From Terrihabitans soli (GTDB taxonomy: Bacteria; Pseudomonadota; Alphaproteobacteria; Rhizobiales; Methylopilaceae), in the NCBI RefSeq assembly GCF_014191545.1, contig NZ_AP023361.1, positions 1,578,501 through 1,642,500 of the forward strand: DNA of 64,000 nucleotides, written 5' to 3'. This document shows positions 18,194 through 26,810 of the stretch, piece after piece. Made by a program: the position numbers and the translations under genes. The notes under the pieces are model-generated. The model was not told the DNA's origin and ran no database searches. It saw only the letters and a list, made by a program, of their open reading frames with translations. How positions within the stretch are numbered: the first letter of the stretch is position 1; every line of letters begins with the position of its first letter.

Positions 18194-19048
18194 TTACATC
18201 CCCGACCAGAATATTATTTTTTTCTCCAGCTTCTCGATCAGCTGATAGACGACCAGCGTGAACAGCGAGAGCAGGATGATCAAAACGAACACGCCGCTGA
18301 TATCGAGTTGGAAATTGAAGGCGTAGATCAGATAGCCGATGCCGGCGGAGGCGCCGACGAACTCGCCGACGACGACGCCGAGCACGGCGAGCGTCCAGCA
18401 GAGTTTGACGCCGGCCATCATGGTCGGCAGGGCGTTCGGCAGAAGAAGGTAGCGGAAGGTCTGCCAGCGCGAGGCGGTCAGCGAGCGCATCAGCTTGACG
18501 GCATTCGGCTCGACCGATGAAAGACCCGTCAGCGTGTTGAGGAACATCGGAAAGAAGCTCATCACCACGGCCATGGCGATCTTCGACGCCTGATCGAAAC
18601 CGAACCAGGTGATGAAAATCGGCGCGAGCAGAATTTTCGGCGGCGCCTGCAATGCGACGAGATAGGGATAGATCGTCGCGCGCACGCTATCGAACATCGC
18701 AACGCCGACGCCGAAGATCACGCCGCTCGCAAGGCCGAGCGCAAAGCCGATGCCGATTTCCATCAGCGTGACATTGGTGTTCGGCCAGAAATAACTGGCG
18801 TTGACGACGCGGAAGAAGGCGGTGGCCACTTCGCCCGGCGGCGGAATGATCAGCCGGTGGATGAGACCGAGATAAGACATCAGCCACCAGGTGAACAGGA
18901 CGAACAGGCCAAAACCCGTCGCGAGCAGCCGGTTGATCAAGCGTTTGCGCGCCGCGCGCTTTTTCGCAAGTTCGATATGCCGCTCGATCGTATTGCCGAT
19001 ACGGACCTCCGATGAGGCGGCGAGAGAAGCGTCATAGGCAATGGTCAT
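18194..19048 (-). CDS. ABC transporter permease, NitT/TauT (SsuC-like) family
   Basis: A 284-residue inner-membrane permease with about six helices. Typical family segments are LIIPPPGEVATAF, the cytoplasmic coupling loop GLSSVEPNAVKLMRSLTASRWQ and the C-terminal GEFVGASAGIGYLIYAF. I chose the ATG giving MTIAYDASLA because GAGGAGA precedes it by 7 nt; the frame extends further upstream only into the ATPase gene. It follows the ATPase by 10 nt and precedes the binding protein by 39 nt, forming a complete importer. Confidence 0.92.
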   Translation of the reverse strand: MTIAYDASLAASSEVRIGNTIERHIELAKKRAARKRLINRLLATGFGLFVLFTWWLMSYLGLIHRLIIPPPGEVATAFFRVVNASYFWPNTNVTLMEIGIGFALGLASGVIFGVGVAMFDSVRATIYPYLVALQAPPKILLAPIFITWFGFDQASKIAMAVVMSFFPMFLNTLTGLSSVEPNAVKLMRSLTASRWQTFRYLLLPNALPTMMAGVKLCWTLAVLGVVVGEFVGASAGIGYLIYAFNFQLDISGVFVLIILLSLFTLVVYQLIEKLEKKIIFWSGM

Positions 19049-19058
19049 GGCTGTCTCC

Positions 19059-19856
19059 TCAGTCCACGCCCAGCATGTGGCGGATGTCGAATACGATTTC
19101 GGAGTAGCGAGGCTCGCGCATGATCTCCGTCGTGCGCGGACGCGGCAGATCGACCTCCACGACACCGGCAAGGCGTCCGGGCCGCGGCGTCATGACAAAG
19201 ATGCGGTCGGACAGAAAAACCGCTTCGCCGATATTGTGGGTGACGAAGACGACGGTCTTCTTCGTTGCCGACCAGATGCGCAGGAGTTCGAGATTCATCG
19301 TCTCGCGCGTGAACTCATCGAGTGCTCCGAACGGCTCGTCCATCAGAAGAACGTCCGGATCGTGAGCGAGGAGGCGCGCCAGCGCCACGCGCTGGCGCAT
19401 GCCGCCGGACAACTCGTTCGGATAGCGCTCTTCAAAACCGCCAAGGCCGACAAGCTGGATCAGTTCGGCGCAGCGTTCGGCCTGCGCCTTCTTATCGAGA
19501 TTGAGAATGGTGCCGGGCAGGCGGACATTTTCCGTGACGGTGCGCCAGGGAAAGAGAACCGCGGTCTGCAGCATGAAGCCGATATCGGGGCGCGGTTTGA
19601 AGAGATCCTCACCGTTCAGCGTCAGCGTGCCTTCGGAGCGCTCCTCGAGCCCACCCATGAGGCTGAGCAGGGTGCTCTTGCCGCAGCCCGACGGCCCGAC
19701 CAGCGAGACGAATTCGCCTTCGCGGATCGTGAAGGACACATCGTCCAAAGCTACGAGCGGCCCGGTGCTCGTGGCGTAGACCTTTGTAAGATGGCGTCCT
19801 TCGATCAGATGTTCGCCGGTCGCAGCGGCCGCTGATTTCTCAAGTACCCCAACCAT
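19059..19856 (-). CDS. ABC transporter ATP-binding protein, NitT/TauT family
   Basis: A 265-residue ATPase energising the adjacent permease. Walker [12 protein letters not shown]-loop MLQTAVLFPWRTV, signature LSGGMRQRVALARLL, Walker B VLLMDEPFGALD and the H-loop VFVTHNIGEA are all intact. The start giving MVGVLEKS is preceded by GGCGGGGAA. It is the first gene of the operon. Its promoter region carries ATTGCATGCAAT at 19885-19896, overlapping a possible -35 element (TTGCAT on the minus strand), where a repressor would block transcription. Confidence 0.93.
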   Translation of the reverse strand: MVGVLEKSAAAATGEHLIEGRHLTKVYATSTGPLVALDDVSFTIREGEFVSLVGPSGCGKSTLLSLMGGLEERSEGTLTLNGEDLFKPRPDIGFMLQTAVLFPWRTVTENVRLPGTILNLDKKAQAERCAELIQLVGLGGFEERYPNELSGGMRQRVALARLLAHDPDVLLMDEPFGALDEFTRETMNLELLRIWSATKKTVVFVTHNIGEAVFLSDRIFVMTPRPGRLAGVVEVDLPRPRTTEIMREPRYSEIVFDIRHMLGVD

Positions 19857-19884
19857 TTCCCCGCCTAATAATCTTGCACGCACG

Positions 19885-19896
19885 ATTGCATGCAAT
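19885..19896. promoter_or_regulatory. Perfect 12-bp palindrome, candidate GntR operator
   Basis: ATTGCATGCAAT is identical on both strands and lies 29 nt upstream of the ATPase start. On the minus strand its TTGCAT half could act as -35, with ATTATT as -10 after 17 nt. The length and symmetry fit FCD-type GntR operators, and the GntR gene borders the same operon. Assignment to that regulator is inference. Confidence 0.5.
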
Positions 19897-20021
19897 TCAA
19901 TGCAGCAAGTGTGCCAGAGCAGGAACTCTTAGATTCTCTAGGGATTTCTTATTTTTAGAGCGCACGGGGCTGCGCAAGCTTTATGCGCTTTGCTGCCTAG
20001 AGCGTGCATTTGGGAGGCGAA

Positions 20022-20096
20022 TGGTGAGCCGGGAGGGAATCGAACCCTCGACCACATGATTAAAAGTCACGTGCTCTACCCCTGAGCTACCGGCCC
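20022..20096 (-). tRNA. tRNA-Lys (anticodon TTT)
   Basis: Read on the minus strand, 75 nt including encoded CCA. Acceptor GGGCCGG pairs with CCGGCTC (one G-U), discriminator A. The anticodon stem CGTGA/TCATG holds loop CTTTTAA, giving anticodon TTT. The T-loop GTTCGATTC is canonical. Confidence 0.96.
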
Positions 20097-20345
20097 CCAG
20101 GCGAAGGCCGGAACCTATTGGCGGCGTCCCCCCCGGTCAAGGCGAGACGGGCCTTTAGTCCCGGGCCAGAAGGCGGTTTCCCGCCGCACCCGAACGCTCC
20201 GGCTGTTCGATCAGCCAGCGCTTAAGATTCGGTTTTCGGGGCGTCCCATCGTGCGCACGGCAGCCACAACGTGTGTGCATGCAGTTTCCACACGCGAATC
20301 AACTTGGCTCCTTCATCCTGACGGCTGAATTGGAGGAGTGTTTCG

Positions 20346-20537
20346 ATGCTCGACCGTCATGAGAAGATCCAGACGCGCGCTTACGCGTTGTGGGAGAAGA
20401 TGGGGTATCCGCACGGCGCCGATTGGGACCATTGGCTCGAGGCTGAAAAACTGGTCGATAGCGAACTTCTGAAGGGGTTCAAGCCGAAAAAGGCTCCGGC
20501 AAAGCCGAAGGCCAAGAAGTCCGGCAAGGCCGCCTGA
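20346..20537 (+). CDS. DUF2934 family small protein
   Basis: A 63-residue protein with the DUF2934 motif: an N-terminal helix IQTRAYALWEKMGYPHG followed by DWDHWLEAEK, the conserved H-W-x-x-A-E. The C-terminus is Lys/Ala/Pro-rich (KKAPAKPKAKKSGKAA), resembling a nucleic-acid-binding or disordered tail. GGAGGAG lies 9 nt before the ATG. Function is unknown for the family. The 249 nt upstream of it, after tRNA-Lys, hold no gene that I can see; an 8-bp TGCATGCA at 20276-20283 is the only notable motif. Confidence 0.8.
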   Translation: MLDRHEKIQTRAYALWEKMGYPHGADWDHWLEAEKLVDSELLKGFKPKKAPAKPKAKKSGKAA

Positions 20538-20600
20538 TTTTTCCTGCTTGAATTAAAGGTCCTCATTCGCGAGTTTCGGCGCGGGAGAGGACAAAATTAA

Positions 20601-21476
20601 ATGCTGGACGCGCTGATCATCGGCGCCGGCCCTGCCGGTGCGTCCTGCGCTTTGTGGCTGGCCAAGCTCGGCCTCAGTCCCATGCTGGTCGATGCGGGCA
20701 CGGCGCCCGGCGGCCTTCTCCACGACAGCCCCTATAGAAATGATTGGATCGTCACCCAGCCCGGCGTGACTGGCCCCGATCTTGCCGAAGGCATCGGCCT
20801 TGCGCTGGCGGCGACGGGCGTTCCGATGATGCTCGGAAGTTTTGCGCGCAGCGCCATCAAAAGCAGCGGAGGCTTTGAAGTCTCGTTCGAACTGCCCGAC
20901 GGGGCACCGCGCATGCTGGCGACCCGCAATATTGTGATCGCGACCGGCGTCAAGCCGCGCAGCGGCGGTTTCGAGCGTTCGGAAAGCCTGCTCATCGGCC
21001 CGGGTGCGCATATCGCCAAACAGGAGTTCAAGGGACGCCGCGTCGCCATTCTCGGGGGTGGCGACAATGCGTTCGAGAACTATGAATTCGTCAAACGCGC
21101 CGGCGCTTCCGCCGTGCACATTTATGCGCGCACCGTGCGGGCAGGGCATGTTTTTACGGAACGCGCAGCGCCTGGCGATGTGCGGATCGGCGCTTATGTC
21201 GTCGATCCCGTGTCCATACAGGTCGATGACGAGAGCTATGATCTTCTGCTTGTGATGTACGGGTGGGAGCCGGTGCCGGTCTTCGCCGCACAGTTGAATC
21301 TCCAGCGCGACGCCAAAGGCTATATTTCGGTTGCCTTCGACACCTGCGAAACCTCATTGCCCGGCGTCTATGCGATCGGGGAAGTGACGGCCCGCAGCCA
21401 TCCCAGCGTCGTCACCGCCATGGCCGACGGGATCACGGCCGCCAAGGCCATCCAGCGGGCCGTAGAGCGGGGCTGA
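20601..21476 (+). CDS. FAD/NAD(P) oxidoreductase, thioredoxin-reductase fold without CxxC
   Basis: A 291-residue flavoprotein. FAD-binding IIGAGPAGASCALWLA is at the N-terminus, ATG (IVIATGVKPRS) follows, the NAD(P)-binding AILGGGDNAFENYE is central, and the C-terminal GVYAIGEVTARSHPSVVTAM contacts FAD. The fold and order match the thioredoxin reductase superfamily, but the Cys-x-x-Cys that normally precedes the second nucleotide-binding motif is absent. The protein cannot be a classical disulfide reductase; ferredoxin/flavodoxin-NADP reductases of TrxR-like fold also lack it. It stands alone before the pst region. The true partner cannot be read from sequence. Confidence 0.85.
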   Translation: MLDALIIGAGPAGASCALWLAKLGLSPMLVDAGTAPGGLLHDSPYRNDWIVTQPGVTGPDLAEGIGLALAATGVPMMLGSFARSAIKSSGGFEVSFELPDGAPRMLATRNIVIATGVKPRSGGFERSESLLIGPGAHIAKQEFKGRRVAILGGGDNAFENYEFVKRAGASAVHIYARTVRAGHVFTERAAPGDVRIGAYVVDPVSIQVDDESYDLLLVMYGWEPVPVFAAQLNLQRDAKGYISVAFDTCETSLPGVYAIGEVTARSHPSVVTAMADGITAAKAIQRAVERG

Positions 21477-21512
21477 GAGGGCCGGAAAGGCGATGAGCCA
21501 TGTCATTTATGA

Positions 21513-21534
21513 CAGGGCGAAAACCATCGCCCTG
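21513..21534 (+). terminator. Hairpin after the flavoprotein gene
   Basis: An 8-bp perfect stem CAGGGCGA/TCGCCCTG with a 6-nt loop, 36 nt after the stop. There is no T-run. A third arm copy, CAGGGCG at 21539-21545, could form an alternative pairing. Confidence 0.4.
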
Positions 21535-21622
21535 CACGCAGGGCGGGGTCTGCCGGGATTCAGTAGATAAGACAGCAGCTTATCGGCGGCCTTATCCCTT
21601 CGTCGCCGCGGCCCTCCACAGC

Positions 21623-21631
21623 TTATCCACA
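21623..21631 (+). promoter_or_regulatory. DnaA-box consensus site
   Basis: TTATCCACA matches the high-affinity DnaA box exactly. Nearby TTATC motifs do not reach box quality. A single box is weak evidence for binding. Confidence 0.4.
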
Positions 21632-21697
21632 GCCGTCCCCAGCCGGGCCGTCGAAAGGCGGCAAATAGGCGGGCCACATCAGGGGTTTAGGGTGCCT

Positions 21698-21724
21698 GCC
21701 TGGGGCAAAAACCCCGGCTTTTCT
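21698..21724 (+). terminator. Possible rho-independent terminator/attenuator before pstS
   Basis: GCC-GGGG pairs with CCCC-GGC (one bulged T) around CAAAAA, followed by TTTTCT. It lies just upstream of the Pho box, so it would insulate pstS from upstream transcription. Confidence 0.5.
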
Positions 21725-21748
21725 AATAGTCTTGAGAGCAGAAAAGGA

Positions 21749-21766
21749 GTGTCATCCAGGCGTCAT
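21749..21766 (+). promoter_or_regulatory. Pho box (PhoB binding site) of the pst operon
   Basis: GTGTCAT-CCAG-GCGTCAT: two direct 7-mers close to CTGTCAT with the standard 4-nt spacer, matching 6/7 and 5/7. It lies about 100 nt upstream of pstS. A plausible -10 (CCTAGA or nearby) follows at about 10 nt, the usual PhoB geometry. Phosphate-starvation induction is inferred. Confidence 0.7.
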
Positions 21767-21866
21767 GCAGGACCCCTAGAGGTGACCCCGCGGAACGGAA
21801 TACGCCGTCCGCTAAAGCCCGGTTCGCCCGAGATGCGGCGAACGTCAGCGACAGGGAGAATACCCC

Positions 21867-22913
21867 GTGAAATTCGCCACCCTCGCGAGCGCCAGCGCTC
21901 TCGTTCTTTCCACCGTCCTCGCCGTCTCCGGCGCTGAGGCGCGTGACCAAATCCGCATCGTCGGCTCCTCGACGGTGTATCCCTTTACGACCGCCGTTGC
22001 CGAACAGCTCGGCAAGACCGGCATCAAGACCCCGGTCGTCGAATCGACTGGCACGGGCGGCGGCATGAAGCTGTTCTGCGCCGGCGTCGGCGTCGACCAT
22101 CCGGATGCGTCGAACGCGTCGCGCCGCATCAAGAAGGGCGAGTTCGAGGATTGCCAGAAGAACGGCGTCACCGACATCGTCGAACTGAAGATCGGCTTCG
22201 ACGGCATCGTCATCGCCAACGCCAAGAGCGGCCCGGCCTTCAAGGTCACCAAGGAACAGCTGTTCAAGGCTCTGGCCCGCGAAGTTCCGGGCGCCGACGG
22301 CAAGCTCGTCGCCAACCCGAACAAGTCCTGGAAGGACGTCGATGCGTCGCTCCCGGCTGAAAAGATCGAAGTTCTCGGCCCGCCGCCGACTTCCGGCACG
22401 CGCGATGCGTTCCTTGAGCTGGTGATGGAATCGGGCGCCGAGAAGCTCCCGGGCATGGCCGACCTGAAGAAGGCCGATGCGAAGGCCTTTGAAAAGGTCT
22501 GGAAGTCGATCCGTGAAGACGGCGCCTATATCGACGCCGGCGAGAACGACAACCTGATCGTCCAGAAGCTCGAAGCCAATCCGGCTGCGGTCGGCATCTT
22601 CGGCTACTCGTTCCTCGAAGAGAACACCTCGAAGATCAAGGGCGCGTCCGTCAATGGCGGCGAACCCACCTACGAGAACATCGCCACCGGCAAATACGCC
22701 GTCTCCCGTCCGCTCTTCGTCTATGTGAAGAAGCAGCACGTGGGCGTCGTCCCGGGCGTCGACAAGTTCGTCGAAGAGTACGTCTCCGACAAGGCGATCG
22801 GCGAAGACGGCTACCTCTCGGCCAAGGGCCTCGTTCCGCTCCCGGCGGAAGAGCGTGCCAAGGTCGCGGAAGCTGCCAAGTCGCTGAAGACCCTCGGCGC
22901 GGAAGCGTTCTGA
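21867..22913 (+). CDS. pstS: Phosphate ABC transporter substrate-binding protein
   Basis: A 348-residue periplasmic phosphate-binding protein. A signal peptide (ASALVLSTVLAVSGAEA) precedes RDQIRIVGSSTVYPFTTAVA. The phosphate-contacting segments are GSSTVYP, ESTGTGGGMKLF and the later PTSGTRDAFLEL. The length and the SASRR-like NASRRIKKGE segment fit the PstS group of alphaproteobacteria. It leads the pstSCAB operon behind a Pho box. A strong hairpin follows at 22932-22955 and probably keeps pstS mRNA more abundant than the permease part. Confidence 0.96.
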   Translation: MKFATLASASALVLSTVLAVSGAEARDQIRIVGSSTVYPFTTAVAEQLGKTGIKTPVVESTGTGGGMKLFCAGVGVDHPDASNASRRIKKGEFEDCQKNGVTDIVELKIGFDGIVIANAKSGPAFKVTKEQLFKALAREVPGADGKLVANPNKSWKDVDASLPAEKIEVLGPPPTSGTRDAFLELVMESGAEKLPGMADLKKADAKAFEKVWKSIREDGAYIDAGENDNLIVQKLEANPAAVGIFGYSFLEENTSKIKGASVNGGEPTYENIATGKYAVSRPLFVYVKKQHVGVVPGVDKFVEEYVSDKAIGEDGYLSAKGLVPLPAEERAKVAEAAKSLKTLGAEAF

Positions 22914-22931
22914 GATTAGGATTGAGTATCG

Positions 22932-22955
22932 CGCGGCGGGCAAAAGCCCGCCGCG
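22932..22955 (+). other. Intercistronic hairpin between pstS and pstC
   Basis: A perfect 10-bp stem CGCGGCGGGC/GCCCGCCGCG with an AAAA loop and no T-run. It suits 3'-end protection or partial termination that raises the ratio of binding protein to permease. That function is inference. Confidence 0.6.
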
Positions 22956-22994
22956 TGTCCTTACAAGGTAAACGGGCTGGGGCCGGACGCTCGG

Positions 22995-24368
22995 ATGGCG
23001 TGGATATATCTTCTTGTAGCGGCAGCTCTGGCTGCGCTCGGTTTCTACGCAGGACGCGCTCGCGCCTATAAGTTCCGCGCGGATGGCGCAGCGGTCCATT
23101 CGTTGCCCGGCTATCACGGCTACTATGTGGCTCTCGCCATCATAATCCCGATGGCGGCTCTCTTCATTCTCTGGTCGGTCGTCGAACCGAAACTGCTTGA
23201 GACGCAGGCGCTGAACGCGCTGCCCCAGGCGTTCCAGCCGGTCGACGAACTGGCGCGCGCAACGCGCCTTCGCGAAATTCAGAACGTTGCCGCCGGACAG
23301 ACCTTCAGCGAGATCGCGCCGGAAGTGCGCGCGGTCGGCGAAGGCTATGCTCATAGCCTGCTGCTCTCGCATTGGGCCAAGCTCGTCGTTGGCATCGCTC
23401 TTGGCTTCCTCGGTTATCTCTGGGCAATGCGCCGCCTGACGCCGCTGTTCCGCGCGCGCAATACGGTCGAGAAGATCGTCAAGATCGTCCTTCTTTCCTG
23501 CTCGATCGTCGCCGTCATTACGACGCTCGGCATCGTGTTCTCGGTTCTGTTCGAGACCATGCGCTTCTTTGCGCGCTCGCCCTGGTGGGATTTCCTCTTC
23601 GGCCTGCACTGGAGTCCGCAGACGGCGATGCGCGCCGATCAGGTCGGCTCCTCCGGCGCATTCGGCGCGGTGCCGCTCTTTGTCGGCACGACGCTGATCA
23701 TGTTCATCGCCATGCTGGTCGCCGCTCCCATCGGCCTGTTCTCGGCGATCTATATGGCCGAATACGCATCGCCGCGCGTGCGCTCGATCGCAAAGCCGGT
23801 GCTCGAAGTTCTGGCCGGCGTTCCGACCGTCGTGTTCGGCTTCTTCGCAGCGCTCACCGTCGCCCCTGTCATCCGGCGTCTCGGCGAAAGCGCCGGCATC
23901 GATGTCGCCTCCGAGAGCGCGCTTGCCGCGGGCCTTGTGATGGGCGTCATGATCATTCCCTTCGTCTCCTCGCTCTCCGACGACGTCATCAACGCCGTGC
24001 CGCAGTCGCTGCGCGACGGCTCCTACGGGATGGGCGCGACGAAATCCGAAACCATCAAGAAAGTGGTTCTGCCGGCAGCTCTGCCCGGCATCGTTTCGGC
24101 CATGATGCTCGCCGTCAGCCGCGCCGTCGGTGAGACCATGATCGTCGTCATGGCCGCGGGCCTTGCTGCGAACCTCACCTTCAATCCGCTCGAAGCCGTC
24201 ACCACCGTCACCGTGCAGATCAAGACGCTGCTCACGGGCGACCAGGAATTCGACAGCGCCAAGACGCTCTCGGCTTTCGCGCTGGGCTTTGTTCTCTTCT
24301 TCTTCACCCTGGCGATGAACTACGTCGCCCTCCAGGTCGTACGCCGGTATCGCGAACAATATGACTGA
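22995..24368 (+). CDS. pstC: Phosphate ABC transporter permease PstC
   Basis: A 457-residue inner-membrane permease, longer than E. coli PstC. The first ~190 residues add two or three helices and a charged linker (ATRLREIQNVAAGQTFSEIA). The C-terminal core (about 220-457) has the permease fold: IYMAEYASPRVRSIAKPVLE, then the coupling-loop segment GVPTVVFGFFA, MGATKSETIKKVVLP and AVGETMIVVMAAG. The long form is common in alphaproteobacteria. It overlaps pstA by 8 nt, which implies coupled translation of the two permease partners. Confidence 0.95.
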   Translation: MAWIYLLVAAALAALGFYAGRARAYKFRADGAAVHSLPGYHGYYVALAIIIPMAALFILWSVVEPKLLETQALNALPQAFQPVDELARATRLREIQNVAAGQTFSEIAPEVRAVGEGYAHSLLLSHWAKLVVGIALGFLGYLWAMRRLTPLFRARNTVEKIVKIVLLSCSIVAVITTLGIVFSVLFETMRFFARSPWWDFLFGLHWSPQTAMRADQVGSSGAFGAVPLFVGTTLIMFIAMLVAAPIGLFSAIYMAEYASPRVRSIAKPVLEVLAGVPTVVFGFFAALTVAPVIRRLGESAGIDVASESALAAGLVMGVMIIPFVSSLSDDVINAVPQSLRDGSYGMGATKSETIKKVVLPAALPGIVSAMMLAVSRAVGETMIVVMAAGLAANLTFNPLEAVTTVTVQIKTLLTGDQEFDSAKTLSAFALGFVLFFFTLAMNYVALQVVRRYREQYD

Positions 24369-25908
24369 TATCGTATCGACGGGCACACGCCCGCATGACG
24401 TCACCTCGCCGGAAGCGCGCGCCCGTGTCCGCAAGCGCTACCGCGCCGAAGCTCGCTTCCGCTTCTACGGCATCGCGGCGATCGGTTTTGCGGCGATCTT
24501 CCTGGTCTGCCTGATCGGCGATGTCGTCACGCGCGCCATCCCGGCGTTCACGACGAGCTATGTCAGCCTCGAAGTGCAGGTCGATCCGGCGCAGGTCGAT
24601 CCCAAGGGCGACAAATCTCCCGCCTCGCTGATAAGCGGCAATTACGACGCGCCGGTGCGCAACGCGCTCGCAACGCTTCTGCCGGGCGCCAATGACCGCG
24701 TGTCGCGCCGCCAGCTCGCCAATCTCGTCTCGTCGAACGGCACGATCGATTTCCGCGATCAGATCCTGCGCGATCCCGATCTCGTCGGCAAAACCGTGCG
24801 CACGGATGTGCTGCTCGGCGACGACGCCGATCTCTTCATCAAAGGCCATATGACCGATGTTACCGAGACATCGGGGCAGGGCCAGATCACGCCGAGCGGC
24901 ACGGAAGGCACGATCACGCTGACGGGTGCGCCTGCATTGTCTGCAGCAGCCTTCACTTCGGCCGATCCTTCGACCTTCATCCGCATCAATGGCGGCTGGG
25001 TAAAGATCATCGGCGCTGCGAACGGCCAGCTCACCGGCGACGTCTTCATGCCGCTCGCCAATACGAATGCGGGCGACTGGAAGCTCGTGACGCTCGAAAC
25101 GCCCGAAGGCAGCCGCCGCGTCACCGACCGCGAAATCGTCTGGCTTCAGTCGCTGAAAGAGCAGGGGCTGATCGAGCGCTCGTTCAACTGGCACTTCTTC
25201 ACCTCCGGCGACAGCCGCGAAGCCGAGCTCGCCGGCATTCTCGGCGCGCTGACGGGCTCGCTCTTCACCATGCTGATCACGCTCGTCATCTGCCTTCCGG
25301 CAGGTGTCGCCGCCGCGATCTATCTCGAAGAGTTCGCGCCGAAAAACAAATGGACCGACCTCATCGAGGTCAACATCAACAATCTCGCCGCCGTCCCGTC
25401 GATCATCTTCGGTCTGCTCGGCCTGGCTGTATTCCTCAATTTCTTCGGCCTGCCGCGCTCGACGCCTTTGGTCGGCGGCCTTGTGCTGGCGCTCCTCGTC
25501 CTGCCGACGATCATCATCGCCAGCCGCGCCGCGCTCGGCGCGGTGCCGCCGTCGATCCGCGAAGGCGCGCTCGGCGTAGGCGCCTCGCATCAGCAGGCGA
25601 TCTTCCATCACGTTCTGCCGCTGGCCATGCCCGGCATTCTCACCGGCACAATCATCGGCATGGCGCATGCGCTCGGCGAAACCGCGCCGCTGCTGCTCAT
25701 CGGCATGGTGGCGTTCATCGTCGACGTGCCGACAAGCCCGATGGATGCCGCGACCGCTTTGCCGGTTCAGATTTTCCTGTGGTCGGACCTGCCGGAAGCC
25801 GCCTTCAAGGCGAAGACTGCGGCCGCCATCATCGTACTGCTCATGTTCCTGTTCGTCATGAACGGGCTTGCCATCTTCCTTCGCCGGCGGTTTGAACGCC
25901 GGTGGTAA
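24361..25908 (+). CDS. pstA: Phosphate ABC transporter permease PstA (extended form)
   Basis: A 515-residue permease, nearly twice the size of E. coli PstA. An N-terminal cytoplasmic and membrane part ([19 protein letters not shown]) precedes a large periplasmic domain of the DUF3333 kind (about residues 60-280). The permease core is C-terminal: [47 protein letters not shown] and [12 protein letters not shown]. PstC and PstA form the membrane channel energised by PstB. It overlaps pstC; pstB begins 17 nt after its stop. Confidence 0.95.
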   Translation: MTDIVSTGTRPHDVTSPEARARVRKRYRAEARFRFYGIAAIGFAAIFLVCLIGDVVTRAIPAFTTSYVSLEVQVDPAQVDPKGDKSPASLISGNYDAPVRNALATLLPGANDRVSRRQLANLVSSNGTIDFRDQILRDPDLVGKTVRTDVLLGDDADLFIKGHMTDVTETSGQGQITPSGTEGTITLTGAPALSAAAFTSADPSTFIRINGGWVKIIGAANGQLTGDVFMPLANTNAGDWKLVTLETPEGSRRVTDREIVWLQSLKEQGLIERSFNWHFFTSGDSREAELAGILGALTGSLFTMLITLVICLPAGVAAAIYLEEFAPKNKWTDLIEVNINNLAAVPSIIFGLLGLAVFLNFFGLPRSTPLVGGLVLALLVLPTIIIASRAALGAVPPSIREGALGVGASHQQAIFHHVLPLAMPGILTGTIIGMAHALGETAPLLLIGMVAFIVDVPTSPMDAATALPVQIFLWSDLPEAAFKAKTAAAIIVLLMFLFVMNGLAIFLRRRFERRW

Positions 25909-25925
25909 ACAATAACGGTGACGTC

Positions 25926-26738
25926 ATGGACCTTTCCGTCAAGCCGACTGCAGCGCCCAGCATCCCCGGCGTCAATCAGGCGAAGACCAAGATCACGGCC
26001 GATCGGGTCAACGTCTATTACGGCGAAAAGCACGCGCTGAAGGACGTCTCGATCGAGATCCCGGAACGCGCGGTGATGGCCTTTATCGGCCCCTCCGGCT
26101 GCGGGAAGTCGACCTTCCTGCGCTGCATCAACCGCATGAACGACACGATCTCGATTGCCAAGATCCAGGGCCGTATCGATATCGACGGCCATGACATCTA
26201 CGATCCCTCGCTCGACGTCGTGCAGCTGCGCGCCCGCGTCGGCATGGTGTTCCAGAAGCCCAACCCGTTCCCGAAATCGATCTTCGAAAACGTCGCCTAT
26301 GGCCCGCGCATTCACGGCCTTGCCAATGACAAGACCGATCTCGAAGAGATCGTCGTCTCCTCGCTGCGCAAAGCCGGCCTTTTCGAAGAGGTGAAGGACC
26401 GGCTGCTCGACAGCGGCACGGGTCTGTCCGGCGGCCAGCAGCAGCGTCTGTGCATTGCCCGCGCCATCGCGGTCAGCCCGGAAATCATCCTGATGGACGA
26501 GCCGTGCTCGGCGCTAGACCCGATCGCCTCGGCCAAGATCGAGGAACTGATTGCGGATCTGCGCCAGAACTTCACGATCGTCATCGTGACCCATTCCATG
26601 CAGCAGGCGGCCCGCGTCTCGCAGCGCACGGCCTTCTTCCATCTCGGCGTCCTCGTCGAGGAAGGCCCGACCGACGAGATCTTTACCAAGCCGCGCGAGC
26701 AGCGCACCCAGGACTACATCACCGGCCGTTTCGGCTGA
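25926..26738 (+). CDS. pstB: Phosphate ABC transporter ATP-binding protein
   Basis: A 270-residue ATPase of the phosphate importer. Walker [21 protein letters not shown]-loop [13 protein letters not shown], signature [14 protein letters not shown], Walker [13 protein letters not shown] and H-loop [14 protein letters not shown] are characteristic of PstB. The start MDLSVKP is preferred; a GTG 24 nt upstream would overlap pstA. phoU and phoB, which often follow pstB, are not here: queH follows instead. Confidence 0.97.
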   Translation: MDLSVKPTAAPSIPGVNQAKTKITADRVNVYYGEKHALKDVSIEIPERAVMAFIGPSGCGKSTFLRCINRMNDTISIAKIQGRIDIDGHDIYDPSLDVVQLRARVGMVFQKPNPFPKSIFENVAYGPRIHGLANDKTDLEEIVVSSLRKAGLFEEVKDRLLDSGTGLSGGQQQRLCIARAIAVSPEIILMDEPCSALDPIASAKIEELIADLRQNFTIVIVTHSMQQAARVSQRTAFFHLGVLVEEGPTDEIFTKPREQRTQDYITGRFG

Positions 26739-26810
26739 GTTTTCAGGGCCTCCTTCCTGCGGGAAGGGGCCCGTTTTGCCCCTTATGGGCGCTTATGCTA
26801 TGGCGCAGCC

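Larger units (their letters stand above)
21477..21866. other. 390-bp intergenic region upstream of pstS
   Basis: No gene is visible. From left to right it holds an inverted repeat TGTCATTTATGACA (21501-21514), overlapping hairpin arms built on CAGGGCG (21513-21545), three TTATC/GATAA motifs (21565-21596), a perfect TTATCCACA (21623-21631), an imperfect terminator-like hairpin (21698-21724) and a Pho box (21749-21766). Confidence 0.7.

Noticed and set aside
21565-21631. Chromosomal replication origin
   Set aside because: Only one perfect DnaA box, no AT-rich unwinding region, and none of the genes that usually flank alphaproteobacterial origins.
21723-24434. Very long open frame on the minus strand opposite pstS and pstC
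   Set aside because: It is a GC-rich antisense shadow: low-complexity, His/Arg/Asp-rich translation with no domain, while the plus strand encodes clear PstS and PstC.
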